Below are positions 14,289-21,824 of a stretch of 24,354 bases of DNA, piece after piece. The notes beneath the pieces are model-generated. The model had not been told where the DNA came from, searched no databases, and saw only the letters and a list, made by a program, of their open reading frames with translations. The stretch spans positions 1-24,354 of the forward strand of contig DASRXN010000098.1 in assembly GCA_035654135.1 (NCBI GenBank). Reading direction: 5' to 3'. A program made the position numbers and the translations under genes. The DNA comes from Fen-999 sp035654135. GTDB taxonomy: Bacteria > Pseudomonadota > Gammaproteobacteria > Burkholderiales > Rhodocyclaceae. Each line of letters opens with the position of its first letter. The stretch's first letter is position 1.

Positions 14289-15995
14289 ATGTCGCGCATC
14301 CACCCCCTGCCGGATCTCCTGATCAGCCAAATCGCCGCCGGCGAAGTCGTGGAACGGCCGGCCGCCGTGCTCAAGGAACTGATCGAGAACAGTCTCGATG
14401 CCGGCGCGACGAAAATCGACGTGCAGCTGGAAGAAGGTGGCGTCAGGCTGATCCGCGTCGCCGACGACGGCGCCGGCATCGAGCCGGACGACTTGTCGCT
14501 CGCCCTCGCCCGCCACGCCACCAGCAAGATCGCCAGTCTCGACGACCTCGAACGCGTCGCCAGCTACGGCTTCCGCGGCGAGGCGCTGGCCTCCATCGCC
14601 TCGGTCGCCCGCGTCACACTGACGAGCCGCACGGTCGACCGTCCGCACGCCTGGAAAGTCAGTGGTGGTGACACGCCACGTGAACCGGTCGCATTGGAGC
14701 GCGGCACGGTGGTCGAGGTCGCCGACCTCTACTTCAACACCCCGGCGCGGCGCAAGTTCCTGAAATCCGAGAGCACCGAATACGCGCATTGCCACGAAGT
14801 CCTGCGCCGCATGGCGCTGGCACGGCCGGATGTCGCCTTCAGTCTGAGCCACAACCGCGCGACGAGGCGGCGTCTCGCCACGACTGACTTTCCAAGGCGG
14901 GTGAGCGACCTGATCGGCGACGATTTTCCCGTCCATGCCCGCGAGGTCGATGTCGCGGCCGGCCCACTCAGACTCTCTGGGCTGGCCGCCCTGCCCGCCT
15001 ATTCCCGGGCTTCGCGCGACGAGCAGTACTTCTTCGTCAATGGCCGTTTCGTCAGCGACAAGTTGCTCGCCCACGCCGCCCGCGAAGCCTATGCCGACGT
15101 CCTGCACGGCGCCCGCCATCCGGCCTACGTGCTGTTCCTGACGCTCGACCCGGCCGCGGTCGATGTCAACGTCCATCCGGCCAAGACCGAAGTGCGCTTC
15201 CGAGATTCGGGCGGCGTCCATCAATTCGTTTTTCATGCCCTGACGCGGGCGCTTGCTGCACCCATCACCCACGCCGTACCGGCCGCGACACCGGCACCTG
15301 TATCGACGCCGCACTACCAGCACATGCTGGCTGTCGAAGAACCGCGTTCGGCAGCCGCCTACCTTGAGTTCGCCCGGCAAGCCTTCGCCGAAGCACCGGC
15401 GCCGCAAGCCACGCCACCGCTGGGTTACGCCATCGCGCAGCTGCACGGCCTCTACATCCTGGCGCAGAACGAAGCCGGACTGGTGCTGGTCGATCAGCAC
15501 GCCGCCCATGAGCGCATCCTCTACGAGCGGCTCAAGAACCAGATCGAAGCCGGTCCGCCGCCGACCCAGGCATTGCTGGTACCGGCGCTGATCGATGCCA
15601 GCGAGAAGGAAATGGCGACGGCCGAGGAGCAAGCTGAAACGCTTGTGCAACTCGGCTTCGAGGTGTCACGAGGCGGTCCGCGACAACTGACTTTGCGTGC
15701 CGTGCCGGCGCTGCTGGCCGGCGGCGACGTCGGCACGTTGCTGCACGCTCTGCTCGCGGAACTTGCCGAGCATCCGGCCAGCCGCGTGATCGAAGCGCAG
15801 CGCAACGAACTGCTGGCGACCATGGCCTGCCACGGCGCCGTGCGCGGGCGGCGCACCCTCTCCGTGCCGGAGATGAATGCCCTGCTGCGCGAGATGGAAG
15901 CCACCGACCGCGCCGACCAGTGCAACCACGGCCGACCCACGTGGCGGCAGGTCAGCCTCGCCGAGATCGACGCGCTGTTCATGCGCGGCAAATGA
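14289..15995 (+). CDS. mutL: DNA mismatch repair protein MutL (endonuclease-type)
   Basis: GHKL ATPase (568 aa) that links MutS mismatch recognition to strand incision. The N-terminal ATPase shows QIAAGEVVERPAAVLKEL with E30 and N34, DDGAGIEPDD, and YGFRGEALASI. The second domain has FFVNGRFVSDKLL. The C-terminal dimerisation domain carries the nuclease motif DQHA-x2-E-x4-E (D402, E408, E413) plus the zinc-associated ACHGAVR and QCNHGRPT motifs. It is therefore expected to nick DNA itself, as in species without MutH, unlike E. coli MutL. ATG 14289 gives the family N-terminus MSRIHPLPDLLISQ. It overlaps miaA by 4 bases (ATGA). Three copies of the dispersed repeat lie inside, the most of any gene here. 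Confidence 0.97.
   Translation: MSRIHPLPDLLISQIAAGEVVERPAAVLKELIENSLDAGATKIDVQLEEGGVRLIRVADDGAGIEPDDLSLALARHATSKIASLDDLERVASYGFRGEALASIASVARVTLTSRTVDRPHAWKVSGGDTPREPVALERGTVVEVADLYFNTPARRKFLKSESTEYAHCHEVLRRMALARPDVAFSLSHNRATRRRLATTDFPRRVSDLIGDDFPVHAREVDVAAGPLRLSGLAALPAYSRASRDEQYFFVNGRFVSDKLLAHAAREAYADVLHGARHPAYVLFLTLDPAAVDVNVHPAKTEVRFRDSGGVHQFVFHALTRALAAPITHAVPAATPAPVSTPHYQHMLAVEEPRSAAAYLEFARQAFAEAPAPQATPPLGYAIAQLHGLYILAQNEAGLVLVDQHAAHERILYERLKNQIEAGPPPTQALLVPALIDASEKEMATAEEQAETLVQLGFEVSRGGPRQLTLRAVPALLAGGDVGTLLHALLAELAEHPASRVIEAQRNELLATMACHGAVRGRRTLSVPEMNALLREMEATDRADQCNHGRPTWRQVSLAEIDALFMRGK
14653..14677 (+). repeat. Dispersed 25-bp repeat, copy 4 (sense in mutL)
   Basis: GG, core AAAGTCAG exact, TG, then GTGGTGACACGCC, one mismatch to the second half. 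It encodes K-V-S-G-G-D-T-P in a variable loop before GTVVEVADLYFNTPARR. Confidence 0.85.
14869..14893 (-). repeat. Dispersed 25-bp repeat, copy 5 (antisense in mutL)
   Basis: Read on minus: TTGG, core AAAGTCAG exact, TC, then GTGGCGAGACGCC with no mismatch. Opposite in orientation to copy 4, about 190 bp away. mutL itself encodes LATTDFPRR here. Confidence 0.85.
15672..15696 (-). repeat. Dispersed 25-bp repeat, copy 6 (antisense in mutL, degenerate)
   Basis: Read on minus: core AAAGTCAG exact, TT, then GTCGCGGACCGCC with four mismatches to the second half. mutL encodes RQLTLRAV here. Confidence 0.5.
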
Positions 15996-16924
15996 AGCTG
16001 CCGCCGGCCATTCTGCTGATGGGTCCGACCGCCAGCGGCAAGACCGCGCTGGCGATGGCGATCGCCGACCGCTTCCCGGTCGATATTGTCAGCGTCGACT
16101 CGGCGCAGGTGTTCCGCGACATGGACATCGGCACCGCCAAGCCCGACGCGGCGACGCTGACGCGGTATCCGCACCGGCTGATCGACCTCATCACGCCCGA
16201 GGAAAGCTACTCTGCCGCCCGGTTCCGCGCCGACGCGCTGCGCGAGATGGCTGCGATCACCGCCGCCGGTCGCGTCCCGCTGCTGGTCGGCGGCACCATG
16301 CTCTACTTCAAGGCGCTGCGCGAGGGACTGGCCGATTTGCCGGAAGCCGATCCTGTGCTGCGCGCCGCAATCGACGCCGAAGCCGCCACGCGCGGCTGGC
16401 CGGCGCTGCACGCGGAGCTGGCGCAACTCGACCCGGCAACCGCCGCGCGCCTCGCTCCCGCAGACGCCCAGCGCATCCAGCGGGCGCTCGAGATCGTGCG
16501 GATGACAGGCAAGCCGATGAACGAACACTTCAACACCCAGCGCAGCGAATCGCCTCCTTACGGCATGCTGTCGATTGCGCTGGTACCTTCCGACCGTGCC
16601 GTGCTGCACGAGCGCATCGCGCGACGCTTTGACGACATGCTCGAACAGGGGCTGGTGGCGGAAGTCGAAATGCTGCGCGCGAAATACAAACTGCACGCCG
16701 GTCTGCCGTCGATGCGCAGCGTCGGCTACCGGCAGGTGTGGGCAATGCTGGAGGGGGAGATGCCGAAGAGCGAACTGCGCGACCGTGGCATCTACGCCAC
16801 GCGCCAGTTCGCCAAGCGGCAAATCACCTGGCTGCGCGCGACGCCCGATCTCGAAACGCTGGACGCGCTCGACCCGACCGCGACGGATCAGGTGCTGACA
16901 CGGATCGCGCGCTGGCTGGACTAA
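15992..16924 (+). CDS. miaA: tRNA dimethylallyltransferase
   Basis: Adds a dimethylallyl group from DMAPP to A37 of tRNAs that read U-starting codons, the first step to (m)s2i6A37. Its 310 aa show the P-loop GPTASGKT (11-18), DSAQVFRDMDIGTAKPD (most relatives have V-Y-R-G-M-D), HRLIDLITPEE, and GGTMLYFKAL. The C-terminal third has SVGYRQVW and YATRQFAKRQITWLR. Length is normal. The ATG overlaps the mutL stop by 4 bases, matching the mutL-miaA pairing known from many proteobacteria. Its stop overlaps the converging purM stop by 3 bases (16921-16924 region), leaving no room for a separate terminator. Confidence 0.97.
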   Translation: MKLPPAILLMGPTASGKTALAMAIADRFPVDIVSVDSAQVFRDMDIGTAKPDAATLTRYPHRLIDLITPEESYSAARFRADALREMAAITAAGRVPLLVGGTMLYFKALREGLADLPEADPVLRAAIDAEAATRGWPALHAELAQLDPATAARLAPADAQRIQRALEIVRMTGKPMNEHFNTQRSESPPYGMLSIALVPSDRAVLHERIARRFDDMLEQGLVAEVEMLRAKYKLHAGLPSMRSVGYRQVWAMLEGEMPKSELRDRGIYATRQFAKRQITWLRATPDLETLDALDPTATDQVLTRIARWLD

Positions 16925-17952
16925 ACGACGACGGTCTGCGCCTGGCCAGGCTGGCTGGCCTCGATGCGGCCGATCAGATAGACGTGCTCGCCGGCGGCGC
17001 TCAACAACTCGACCGCCTGACGCTCATGTTCCGGCGCCACGACGATCGCCATGCCGATGCCACAGTTGAAGACCCGGTGCATCTCGGCGTCGGCGACGTT
17101 GCCTTCGCGTTGCAGCCACTGGAAGAGGGGCGGCAACGCCCAGCCCTGGTGGTCCAGCACGGCCGTCAAGCCCGGCTGGAGGATGCGCGGGATGTTGTCC
17201 ACCAGGCCACCACCCGTGATGTGCGCCAGGCCTTTGACCGGCAGCGCCTGCATCAGCGCCAGCATGGACTTCACGTAGATGCGGGTCGGCGCCAGAATGG
17301 CCTCGGCCAGCGTCTGGCCCTGGAACATGGCGTCGAGATCCGGCCTGGCGCGCTCGATAATGCGCCGAACCAGCGAATAGCCGTTGGAATGGGCACCGGA
17401 TGAGGCGAGGCCGAGCACGACGTCGCCGGGCTTGATCGACCTGCCGTCGATGATCTCCGACTTCTCGACCGCGCCGACAGCGAAGCCGGCGAGATCGTAT
17501 TCACCATCGGGATACATGTCTGGCATTTCCGCGGTCTCGCCGCCGATCAACGCGCAGCCCGCGAGTTCGCAGCCCTTGGCGATGCCTTCGATGACCTGCG
17601 CGGCCACACCCACCTCCAACTTGCCGCAGGCAAAGTAATCGAGGAAGAACAGCGGCTCGGCGCCCTGGACCAGGATGTCGTTGACGCTCATGGCCACCAG
17701 ATCCTGGCCGATGGTGTCGTGCCGGTTGAGCTGAAATGCCAGTTTGAGCTTGGTGCCGACGCCGTCGGTACCGGAGACGAGAACAGGTTCGCGGTATTTC
17801 TTCGAGAGTTCGAACAGGGCGCCGAAACCGCCGATGCCGGCGAGAACCTCTGGACGCATGGTGCGCTTGGCCGCGGGCTTGATGCGTTCGACGAGGGCGT
17901 CACCGGCATCGATATCGACGCCGGCATCGCGATAGGTAAGTGGTGTGCTCAA
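16921..17952 (-). CDS. purM: Phosphoribosylformylglycinamidine cyclo-ligase (AIR synthetase)
   Basis: ATP-dependent ring closure of FGAM to AIR in purine synthesis. Its 343 aa show TYRDAGVDIDAGDALV at the N-terminus, SGTDGVGTKLKLAF, MSVNDILVQGAEPLFFLDYFACG, LIGGETAEMPDMY, ASSGAHSNGYSLVRR, HITGGGLVDNIPR and VFNCGIGMAIVV, all conserved. The start is probably TTG at 17952: it gives (M)STPLTYRDAG, the family N-terminus, and GAGG stands 8 bases upstream. The longer reading to 18012 also starts with TTG and adds residues absent from relatives. It is divergent from perM and converges on miaA with overlapping stops. It is the second purine gene in this window that lacks an ATG start. Confidence 0.96.
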   Translation of the reverse strand: MSTPLTYRDAGVDIDAGDALVERIKPAAKRTMRPEVLAGIGGFGALFELSKKYREPVLVSGTDGVGTKLKLAFQLNRHDTIGQDLVAMSVNDILVQGAEPLFFLDYFACGKLEVGVAAQVIEGIAKGCELAGCALIGGETAEMPDMYPDGEYDLAGFAVGAVEKSEIIDGRSIKPGDVVLGLASSGAHSNGYSLVRRIIERARPDLDAMFQGQTLAEAILAPTRIYVKSMLALMQALPVKGLAHITGGGLVDNIPRILQPGLTAVLDHQGWALPPLFQWLQREGNVADAEMHRVFNCGIGMAIVVAPEHERQAVELLSAAGEHVYLIGRIEASQPGQAQTVVV

Positions 17953-18027
17953 GTTGAGTTCCTCGGGCGGCACGGATAAAGTTGCGCATTTCCAGCCGCA
18001 TGCGCCGTGCAATACGGTAATGCAGCG

Positions 18028-18033
18028 ATTTTA
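18028..18033 (-). promoter_or_regulatory. Candidate -10 element (TAAAAT) for purM
   Basis: On the minus strand the perM/purM gap reads TTTGCTGTAAAATCGC. TAAAAT here would start a transcript with a leader of about 65-70 bases before the TTG at 17952. No clear -35 is seen, and the element overlaps the 5' end of the divergent perM gene. Confidence 0.35.
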
Positions 18034-18039
18034 CAGCAA

Positions 18040-19107
18040 ATGCCCACCGATCACCGCCTGCAAACCGCCCTCTGGATCAGCCTCGGCCTGTTCTCGCTCT
18101 GGCTGCTCTACCTGCTCGGCCCCATTCTGGCGCCCTTCCTGCTCGCCGGCATTCTCGCCTACGTCTGCAACCCGCTGGTGGATCGCCTGCAGCGGCTGGG
18201 ACTGCCGCGAGTGCTCGCCGTGCTGGTGGTACTGCTCTTGCTGCTGGCCCTGATGGCCGGTCTGGTGCTGATCCTGGCGCCACTGCTGGCCGAGGAAGCC
18301 GCAGTGCTGGCGGCGCGCCTGCCCGACGCGCTGGCCCTGGCCAACGAGAAGCTCACGCCCTGGCTGCGCGCCAACTTCGGCATCCGGCTGCGTTTCGACC
18401 CGGCATCGCTCAAGAAGCTGGCAACCGAAAACATGGACAGCGTCCAGACCATCGCCCAGCATCTCTATCAGTCGCTCAAGATCGGCGGCGTCGCGCTTCT
18501 TGGCGTGCTGATCAACCTGCTGCTGGCACCGGTGGCGATGTTCTATCTGCTGCTCGACTGGCATCCGCTGCTCGGCAGGCTGGAAAATGCCATTCCGCGC
18601 GCATGGCACGGCAAGACCGTCGGCATGGCCCGCGACGTAGACACCGTACTGTCGCAATTCCTGCGCGGCCAGCTATTGGTGATGCTGGTTCTCGCCGTCT
18701 ATTACAGCGGCGCGCTCTGGCTCGCCGGCCTGCCTTCGGCCATTGCCATCGGCCTCCTGACGGGCTTCCTGATCTTCGTCCCCTACCTGGGTTTCGCCAC
18801 CGGGTTTGCGCTCGCCTTGCTGGTGGCCGCGCTCCAGTTCGAAGGTTTAGGGCCAGTCGCTGCCGTGCTGATGATCTTCGGCATCGGTCAGTTGCTCGAA
18901 GGCTTCCTGCTCACGCCCTTCCTGGTCGGCGAACGCATCGGCCTGCATCCGCTGGCGGTGATCTTCGCGCTCATGGCCTTCGGCCAGCTGTTCGGCTTCT
19001 TCGGTATCCTGCTCGCGCTACCGGCGTCGGCAGCCCTGCTGGTGGGCCTGCGCGAATTGCGTGCCGTTTATCTACGCAGCCGCTTCTACCGGGGCGCGGC
19101 GGAATGA
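18040..19107 (+). CDS. perM: AI-2E/PerM family membrane permease
   Basis: Polytopic inner-membrane protein of 355 aa in the AI-2 exporter-like family (PerM, YdiK, TqsA). The substrate is unknown. Hydrophobic stretches run at about 10-55 (two helices), 61-90, 152-175, 205-240, 245-275 and 300-340, with a soluble loop near 95-145. Family-like motifs are FLLAGILAYVCNPLVDRL near the N-terminus, FVPYLGFATG and LTPFLVGERIGLHPLAVIFALM. ATG 18040 begins MPTDHRLQTALW; a GTG at 18007 is in frame but lies in the divergent promoter region. The stop overlaps hda by 4 bases. In betaproteobacteria perM commonly sits between purM and hda, as here. Confidence 0.92.
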   Translation: MPTDHRLQTALWISLGLFSLWLLYLLGPILAPFLLAGILAYVCNPLVDRLQRLGLPRVLAVLVVLLLLLALMAGLVLILAPLLAEEAAVLAARLPDALALANEKLTPWLRANFGIRLRFDPASLKKLATENMDSVQTIAQHLYQSLKIGGVALLGVLINLLLAPVAMFYLLLDWHPLLGRLENAIPRAWHGKTVGMARDVDTVLSQFLRGQLLVMLVLAVYYSGALWLAGLPSAIAIGLLTGFLIFVPYLGFATGFALALLVAALQFEGLGPVAAVLMIFGIGQLLEGFLLTPFLVGERIGLHPLAVIFALMAFGQLFGFFGILLALPASAALLVGLRELRAVYLRSRFYRGAAE

Positions 19108-19799
19108 CACAGCTGTTGCTGGATCTCAAGCCGGAGCAGTTGCCGACATTGGACAACTTCGTCGCCGGCGGCAATGCGGAACTGGTGAGCCGGCTGCGCG
19201 GACTCGCCGACCGCGGCAGCTTCGACGCCATCTACCTCTGGGGGCCGGACGGCTGCGGCAAGAGCCACCTGCTGGCAGCCACGGCTACCGCTGCGGCCGG
19301 CAGCCGCCCCGTCAGCTTGCGGGAGGCTGCAAAAGTGAGCGCCGAGATCGTCACGCCGCCCGGCACGCTGCTGGCGATCGACGACGTGCAGGCGCTGAGC
19401 GAGGCCGCCCAGATTGCCCTCTTCCGCACCTTCAATGCCGCCCGCATGGCCGGGCTGGCATTGCTGCTGTCCGGGCACGAACCGCCGGCACGGCTGTCCC
19501 TGCGCGAGGATCTGCGCACGCGCATCGGCCAGATGCTGGTGTTCGAGGTGAAACCGCTCACCGATGACGAGAAGTCAGCCGCGCTGAGACGCCATGCCTT
19601 GATGCGGGGCATGCGCGTGGACGAGAGCCTGGTGCGCTACCTGCTCTCGCGCGGCCGGCGGGACCTGAACTCGCTGATGGCCGTGCTCGACAGCCTGGAT
19701 CGCGCTACCCTGGAACAGCAGCGGCCGGCGACGCTGCCTCTGCTGAAGGAAGTCATGCAACTTCAATTCGACAATGACCATGAATCTGGTTCTGTTTGA
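19104..19799 (+). CDS. hda: DnaA regulatory inactivator Hda
   Basis: AAA+ protein (231 aa) homologous to the DnaA ATPase domain. With the beta clamp it stimulates DnaA-ATP hydrolysis and so limits re-initiation of replication. The N-terminus MTQLLLDL holds the clamp-binding motif (QLLLDL, 3-8). Walker A is GPDGCGKS (47-54) and Walker B LLAIDDVQ (89-96, D93-D94). The C-terminal part includes LLSRGRRDLNSLMAVLDSLDRATL with the sensor-2-type arginines, as in DnaA-like proteins. It has no DnaA DNA-binding domain, as expected. The ATG overlaps the perM stop by 4 bases; its end overlaps the HAD gene by about 20 bases. One degenerate repeat copy lies near residue 156. Confidence 0.96.
   Translation: MTQLLLDLKPEQLPTLDNFVAGGNAELVSRLRGLADRGSFDAIYLWGPDGCGKSHLLAATATAAAGSRPVSLREAAKVSAEIVTPPGTLLAIDDVQALSEAAQIALFRTFNAARMAGLALLLSGHEPPARLSLREDLRTRIGQMLVFEVKPLTDDEKSAALRRHALMRGMRVDESLVRYLLSRGRRDLNSLMAVLDSLDRATLEQQRPATLPLLKEVMQLQFDNDHESGSV
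19569..19593 (+). repeat. Dispersed 25-bp repeat, copy 7 (sense strand of hda, degenerate)
   Basis: Core GAAGTCAG (one change from AAAGTCAG), CC, then GCGCTGAGACGCC with three mismatches. It is read in a different codon phase from the other sense copies (E-K-S-A-A-L-R-R). The weakest core match. Confidence 0.4.
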
Positions 19800-20445
19800 T
19801 CTCGACAATACCCTGCTCGCCGGCGACTCGGATTTCGAGTGGGCGCAGTTCCTCATCTCGAAGGGCGTGCTCGACCGCGAGGTGCACGAAGCGCGCAACA
19901 TCGAGTTCTACCAGCACTACCAGGCTGGTACGCTGGATATCCATGCCTTCCTGGATTTCCAGCTCGCTCCCCTTTCGCGTCATCCGCGCGAGGAACTCGA
20001 TGCCTGGCACCGCGAGTTCATGGCCACGCGCATCCGGCCAATGATCGGGGCACCGGCACGATCGCTGGTGCAGCGCCACCTCGACGAAGGCAGCGTGGTC
20101 GCCATCGTCACCGCCACCAACAGCTTCGTCACTGGCCCGATCGCCCGCGAATTCGGCATCCCGCACCTGATCGCCACCGTTCCGGCCCACGAGAACGGCC
20201 GCTTCACCGGCAAACCGCGCGGCACGCCTGCCTTCAAGGCCGGCAAGGTCGGGCGGGTGGAAGCCTGGCTCGAATCGCTCGGCCTCTGGTGGGGTGCCTT
20301 CGGGCAAAGCTGGTTCTACAGCGATTCACACAATGATCTGCCGCTGCTGGCGAAAGTGACGCAGCCGGTGGCTGTCGATCCCGACACCACCTTGCGCGAC
20401 CATGCGCGGGGCCAGGGCTGGCCCGTGATCAGTCTGCGCGGCTAA
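19780..20445 (+). CDS. HAD-superfamily hydrolase, subfamily IB (SerB/CicA-like phosphatase)
   Basis: Probable small-molecule phosphatase of 221 aa. HAD motif I is FDLDNTLLAGDSD near the N-terminus (nucleophile and acid/base Asp). Motif II is in VAIVTATNSF, motif III Lys is probably in the GKPRGTPAFKAGKV region, and motif IV is YSDSHNDLPLL near the C-terminus. The S-D-S-x-N-D form is typical of the SerB/IB group. Relatives have been called phosphoserine phosphatase-like or histidinol-phosphatase; substrate cannot be told from sequence. The start is ambiguous between ATG 19774 and ATG 19780; the latter gives MNLVLFDLDNTLL, closest to relatives. It overlaps hda and lies 38 bp before pcnB. Confidence 0.9.
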   Translation: MNLVLFDLDNTLLAGDSDFEWAQFLISKGVLDREVHEARNIEFYQHYQAGTLDIHAFLDFQLAPLSRHPREELDAWHREFMATRIRPMIGAPARSLVQRHLDEGSVVAIVTATNSFVTGPIAREFGIPHLIATVPAHENGRFTGKPRGTPAFKAGKVGRVEAWLESLGLWWGAFGQSWFYSDSHNDLPLLAKVTQPVAVDPDTTLRDHARGQGWPVISLRG

Positions 20446-20483
20446 TCCGGTATCATGGCGGCCTTTTCAAGCAGCCCGTCCGC

Positions 20484-21824
20484 ATGATCCGCAAGCTATT
20501 CCGCCGCGTCTTTCTGCGCGGCGAACCCGCCAAACGCCAGGCCGAAACCATTCCGGCATCCCGCCACGGCATCCGCCGTGAACACGTGTCGCCGGGCGCC
20601 CGGCGCACCTGCGAAGCGCTGCAGAAGGCCGGCTTCAAAGCCTACGTGGTCGGCGGCGCCGTGCGCGACCTGATCGCCGGCATCGACCCCAAGGACTACG
20701 ACGTCGCCACCAACGCCACGCCCGACCAGGTGCGCAGCCTGTTCCGGCGCAGTCGCATCATCGGCCGCCGCTTCCAGATCGTCCATGTCATGCAGGGGCC
20801 GGAAACGTTGGAAGTGTCTACCTTCCGCGCTGCCCATGACGAGGACACGCTCAAGGACGAGCACGGCCGCGTGCTGCGCGACAACGTCTGGGGCAGCATC
20901 GAGGAAGACGCCGCCCGCCGCGACTTCACCATGAACGCCCTCTACTACGACCCGACGAGCGAGGTCGTGCTCGATTTTCACCGTGGCGTCGAGGACATCC
21001 AGCACAAGACCCTTCGCATGATCGGCGATCCGCGCGCGCGCTACCGCGAGGACCCAGTACGCATGCTGCGCGCCGTGCGCCTGGCAGCCAAGCTCGGCCT
21101 GCGCCTCGACCCCAAGGTGCAGGCGCCCATCCACGACATGGCCGAGCTGATCGACAACGTGCCGGCGGCGCGACTGTTCGACGAAATGCTCAAGCTGCTG
21201 TTTTCAGGCCACGCCGTCGAATGCGTCAAGCGGCTGCGCGACGAAGGCTTGCACCACGGCCTGCTGCCCTTGCTGGACGTGATCCTGGAACAGCCGATGG
21301 GCGAGAAGTTCGTCATGCTGTCGCTGGCCAATACCGACGAGCGCGTGCGCGCCGACAAGTCGGTGTCGCCCGGCTTCCTGTTCGCCACGCTGCTCTGGCA
21401 CGAAGTGCTGGCCGACTGGGAAAAGCGCAAGAAGGCCGGTGAGCTGCCCATGCCGGCCATGTATGCCGCCATGGACGAGATACTGGACCAGCAGGGGGAG
21501 AAACTCGCCATCACCAAGCGCATCGCCGGCGACATCAAGGACATCTGGGGACTGCAACCGCGTTTCGAGAAGCGCGCCGGCCGCGGCCCGGCCCGCCTGG
21601 TCGAGCAGCCGCGCTTTCGCGCCGCCTGGGACTTTCTCGTCCTGCGCGCCGAAAGTGGCGAGGCACCGAAGGAACTGGCCGAGTGGTGGCGCGAATTCCA
21701 GCACGCCAGCCACGAACAGCGCGAGGAAATGCTGGTGCCCGACACGGGCAACAAGCGCAAGCGCCGTTCGCGCGGACGCGGCCGCAATGCCGAGGCGAAA
21801 GTCAGCGGTGGCGACACGCCGTGA
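20484..21824 (+). CDS. pcnB: Poly(A) polymerase I
   Basis: Adds 3' poly(A) tails to RNA, marking it for decay. Its 446 aa show the nucleotidyltransferase motif VVGGAVRDLIAG (55-66) with catalytic D71 and D73 in KDYDVAT, then IIGRRFQIVHVM (92-103), the element that separates poly(A) polymerases from CCA-adding enzymes. RRDFTMNALYYD (145-156), the linked RNA-binding region RYREDPVRMLRAVRLAAKLG and a basic C-terminal tail KRKRRSRGRGR follow. The last residues, KVSGGDTP, are encoded by a near-perfect copy of the dispersed repeat running right up to the stop. The stop overlaps folK by 4 bases (GTGA). pcnB-folK-pan order is shared with E. coli. Confidence 0.96.
   Translation: MIRKLFRRVFLRGEPAKRQAETIPASRHGIRREHVSPGARRTCEALQKAGFKAYVVGGAVRDLIAGIDPKDYDVATNATPDQVRSLFRRSRIIGRRFQIVHVMQGPETLEVSTFRAAHDEDTLKDEHGRVLRDNVWGSIEEDAARRDFTMNALYYDPTSEVVLDFHRGVEDIQHKTLRMIGDPRARYREDPVRMLRAVRLAAKLGLRLDPKVQAPIHDMAELIDNVPAARLFDEMLKLLFSGHAVECVKRLRDEGLHHGLLPLLDVILEQPMGEKFVMLSLANTDERVRADKSVSPGFLFATLLWHEVLADWEKRKKAGELPMPAMYAAMDEILDQQGEKLAITKRIAGDIKDIWGLQPRFEKRAGRGPARLVEQPRFRAAWDFLVLRAESGEAPKELAEWWREFQHASHEQREEMLVPDTGNKRKRRSRGRGRNAEAKVSGGDTP
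21796..21820 (+). repeat. Dispersed 25-bp repeat, copy 8 (3' end of pcnB)
   Basis: CG, core AAAGTCAG exact, CG, then GTGGCGACACGCC with no mismatch. It encodes K-V-S-G-G-D-T-P as the last eight residues of PcnB and abuts the GTGA start/stop overlap with folK. Confidence 0.85.

Noticed and set aside
13599..15650. Very long minus-strand frame opposite mutL
   Set aside because: Only the last 217 codons (dedA) resemble a protein. The rest is the antisense of mutL kept open by GC-rich codon bias.
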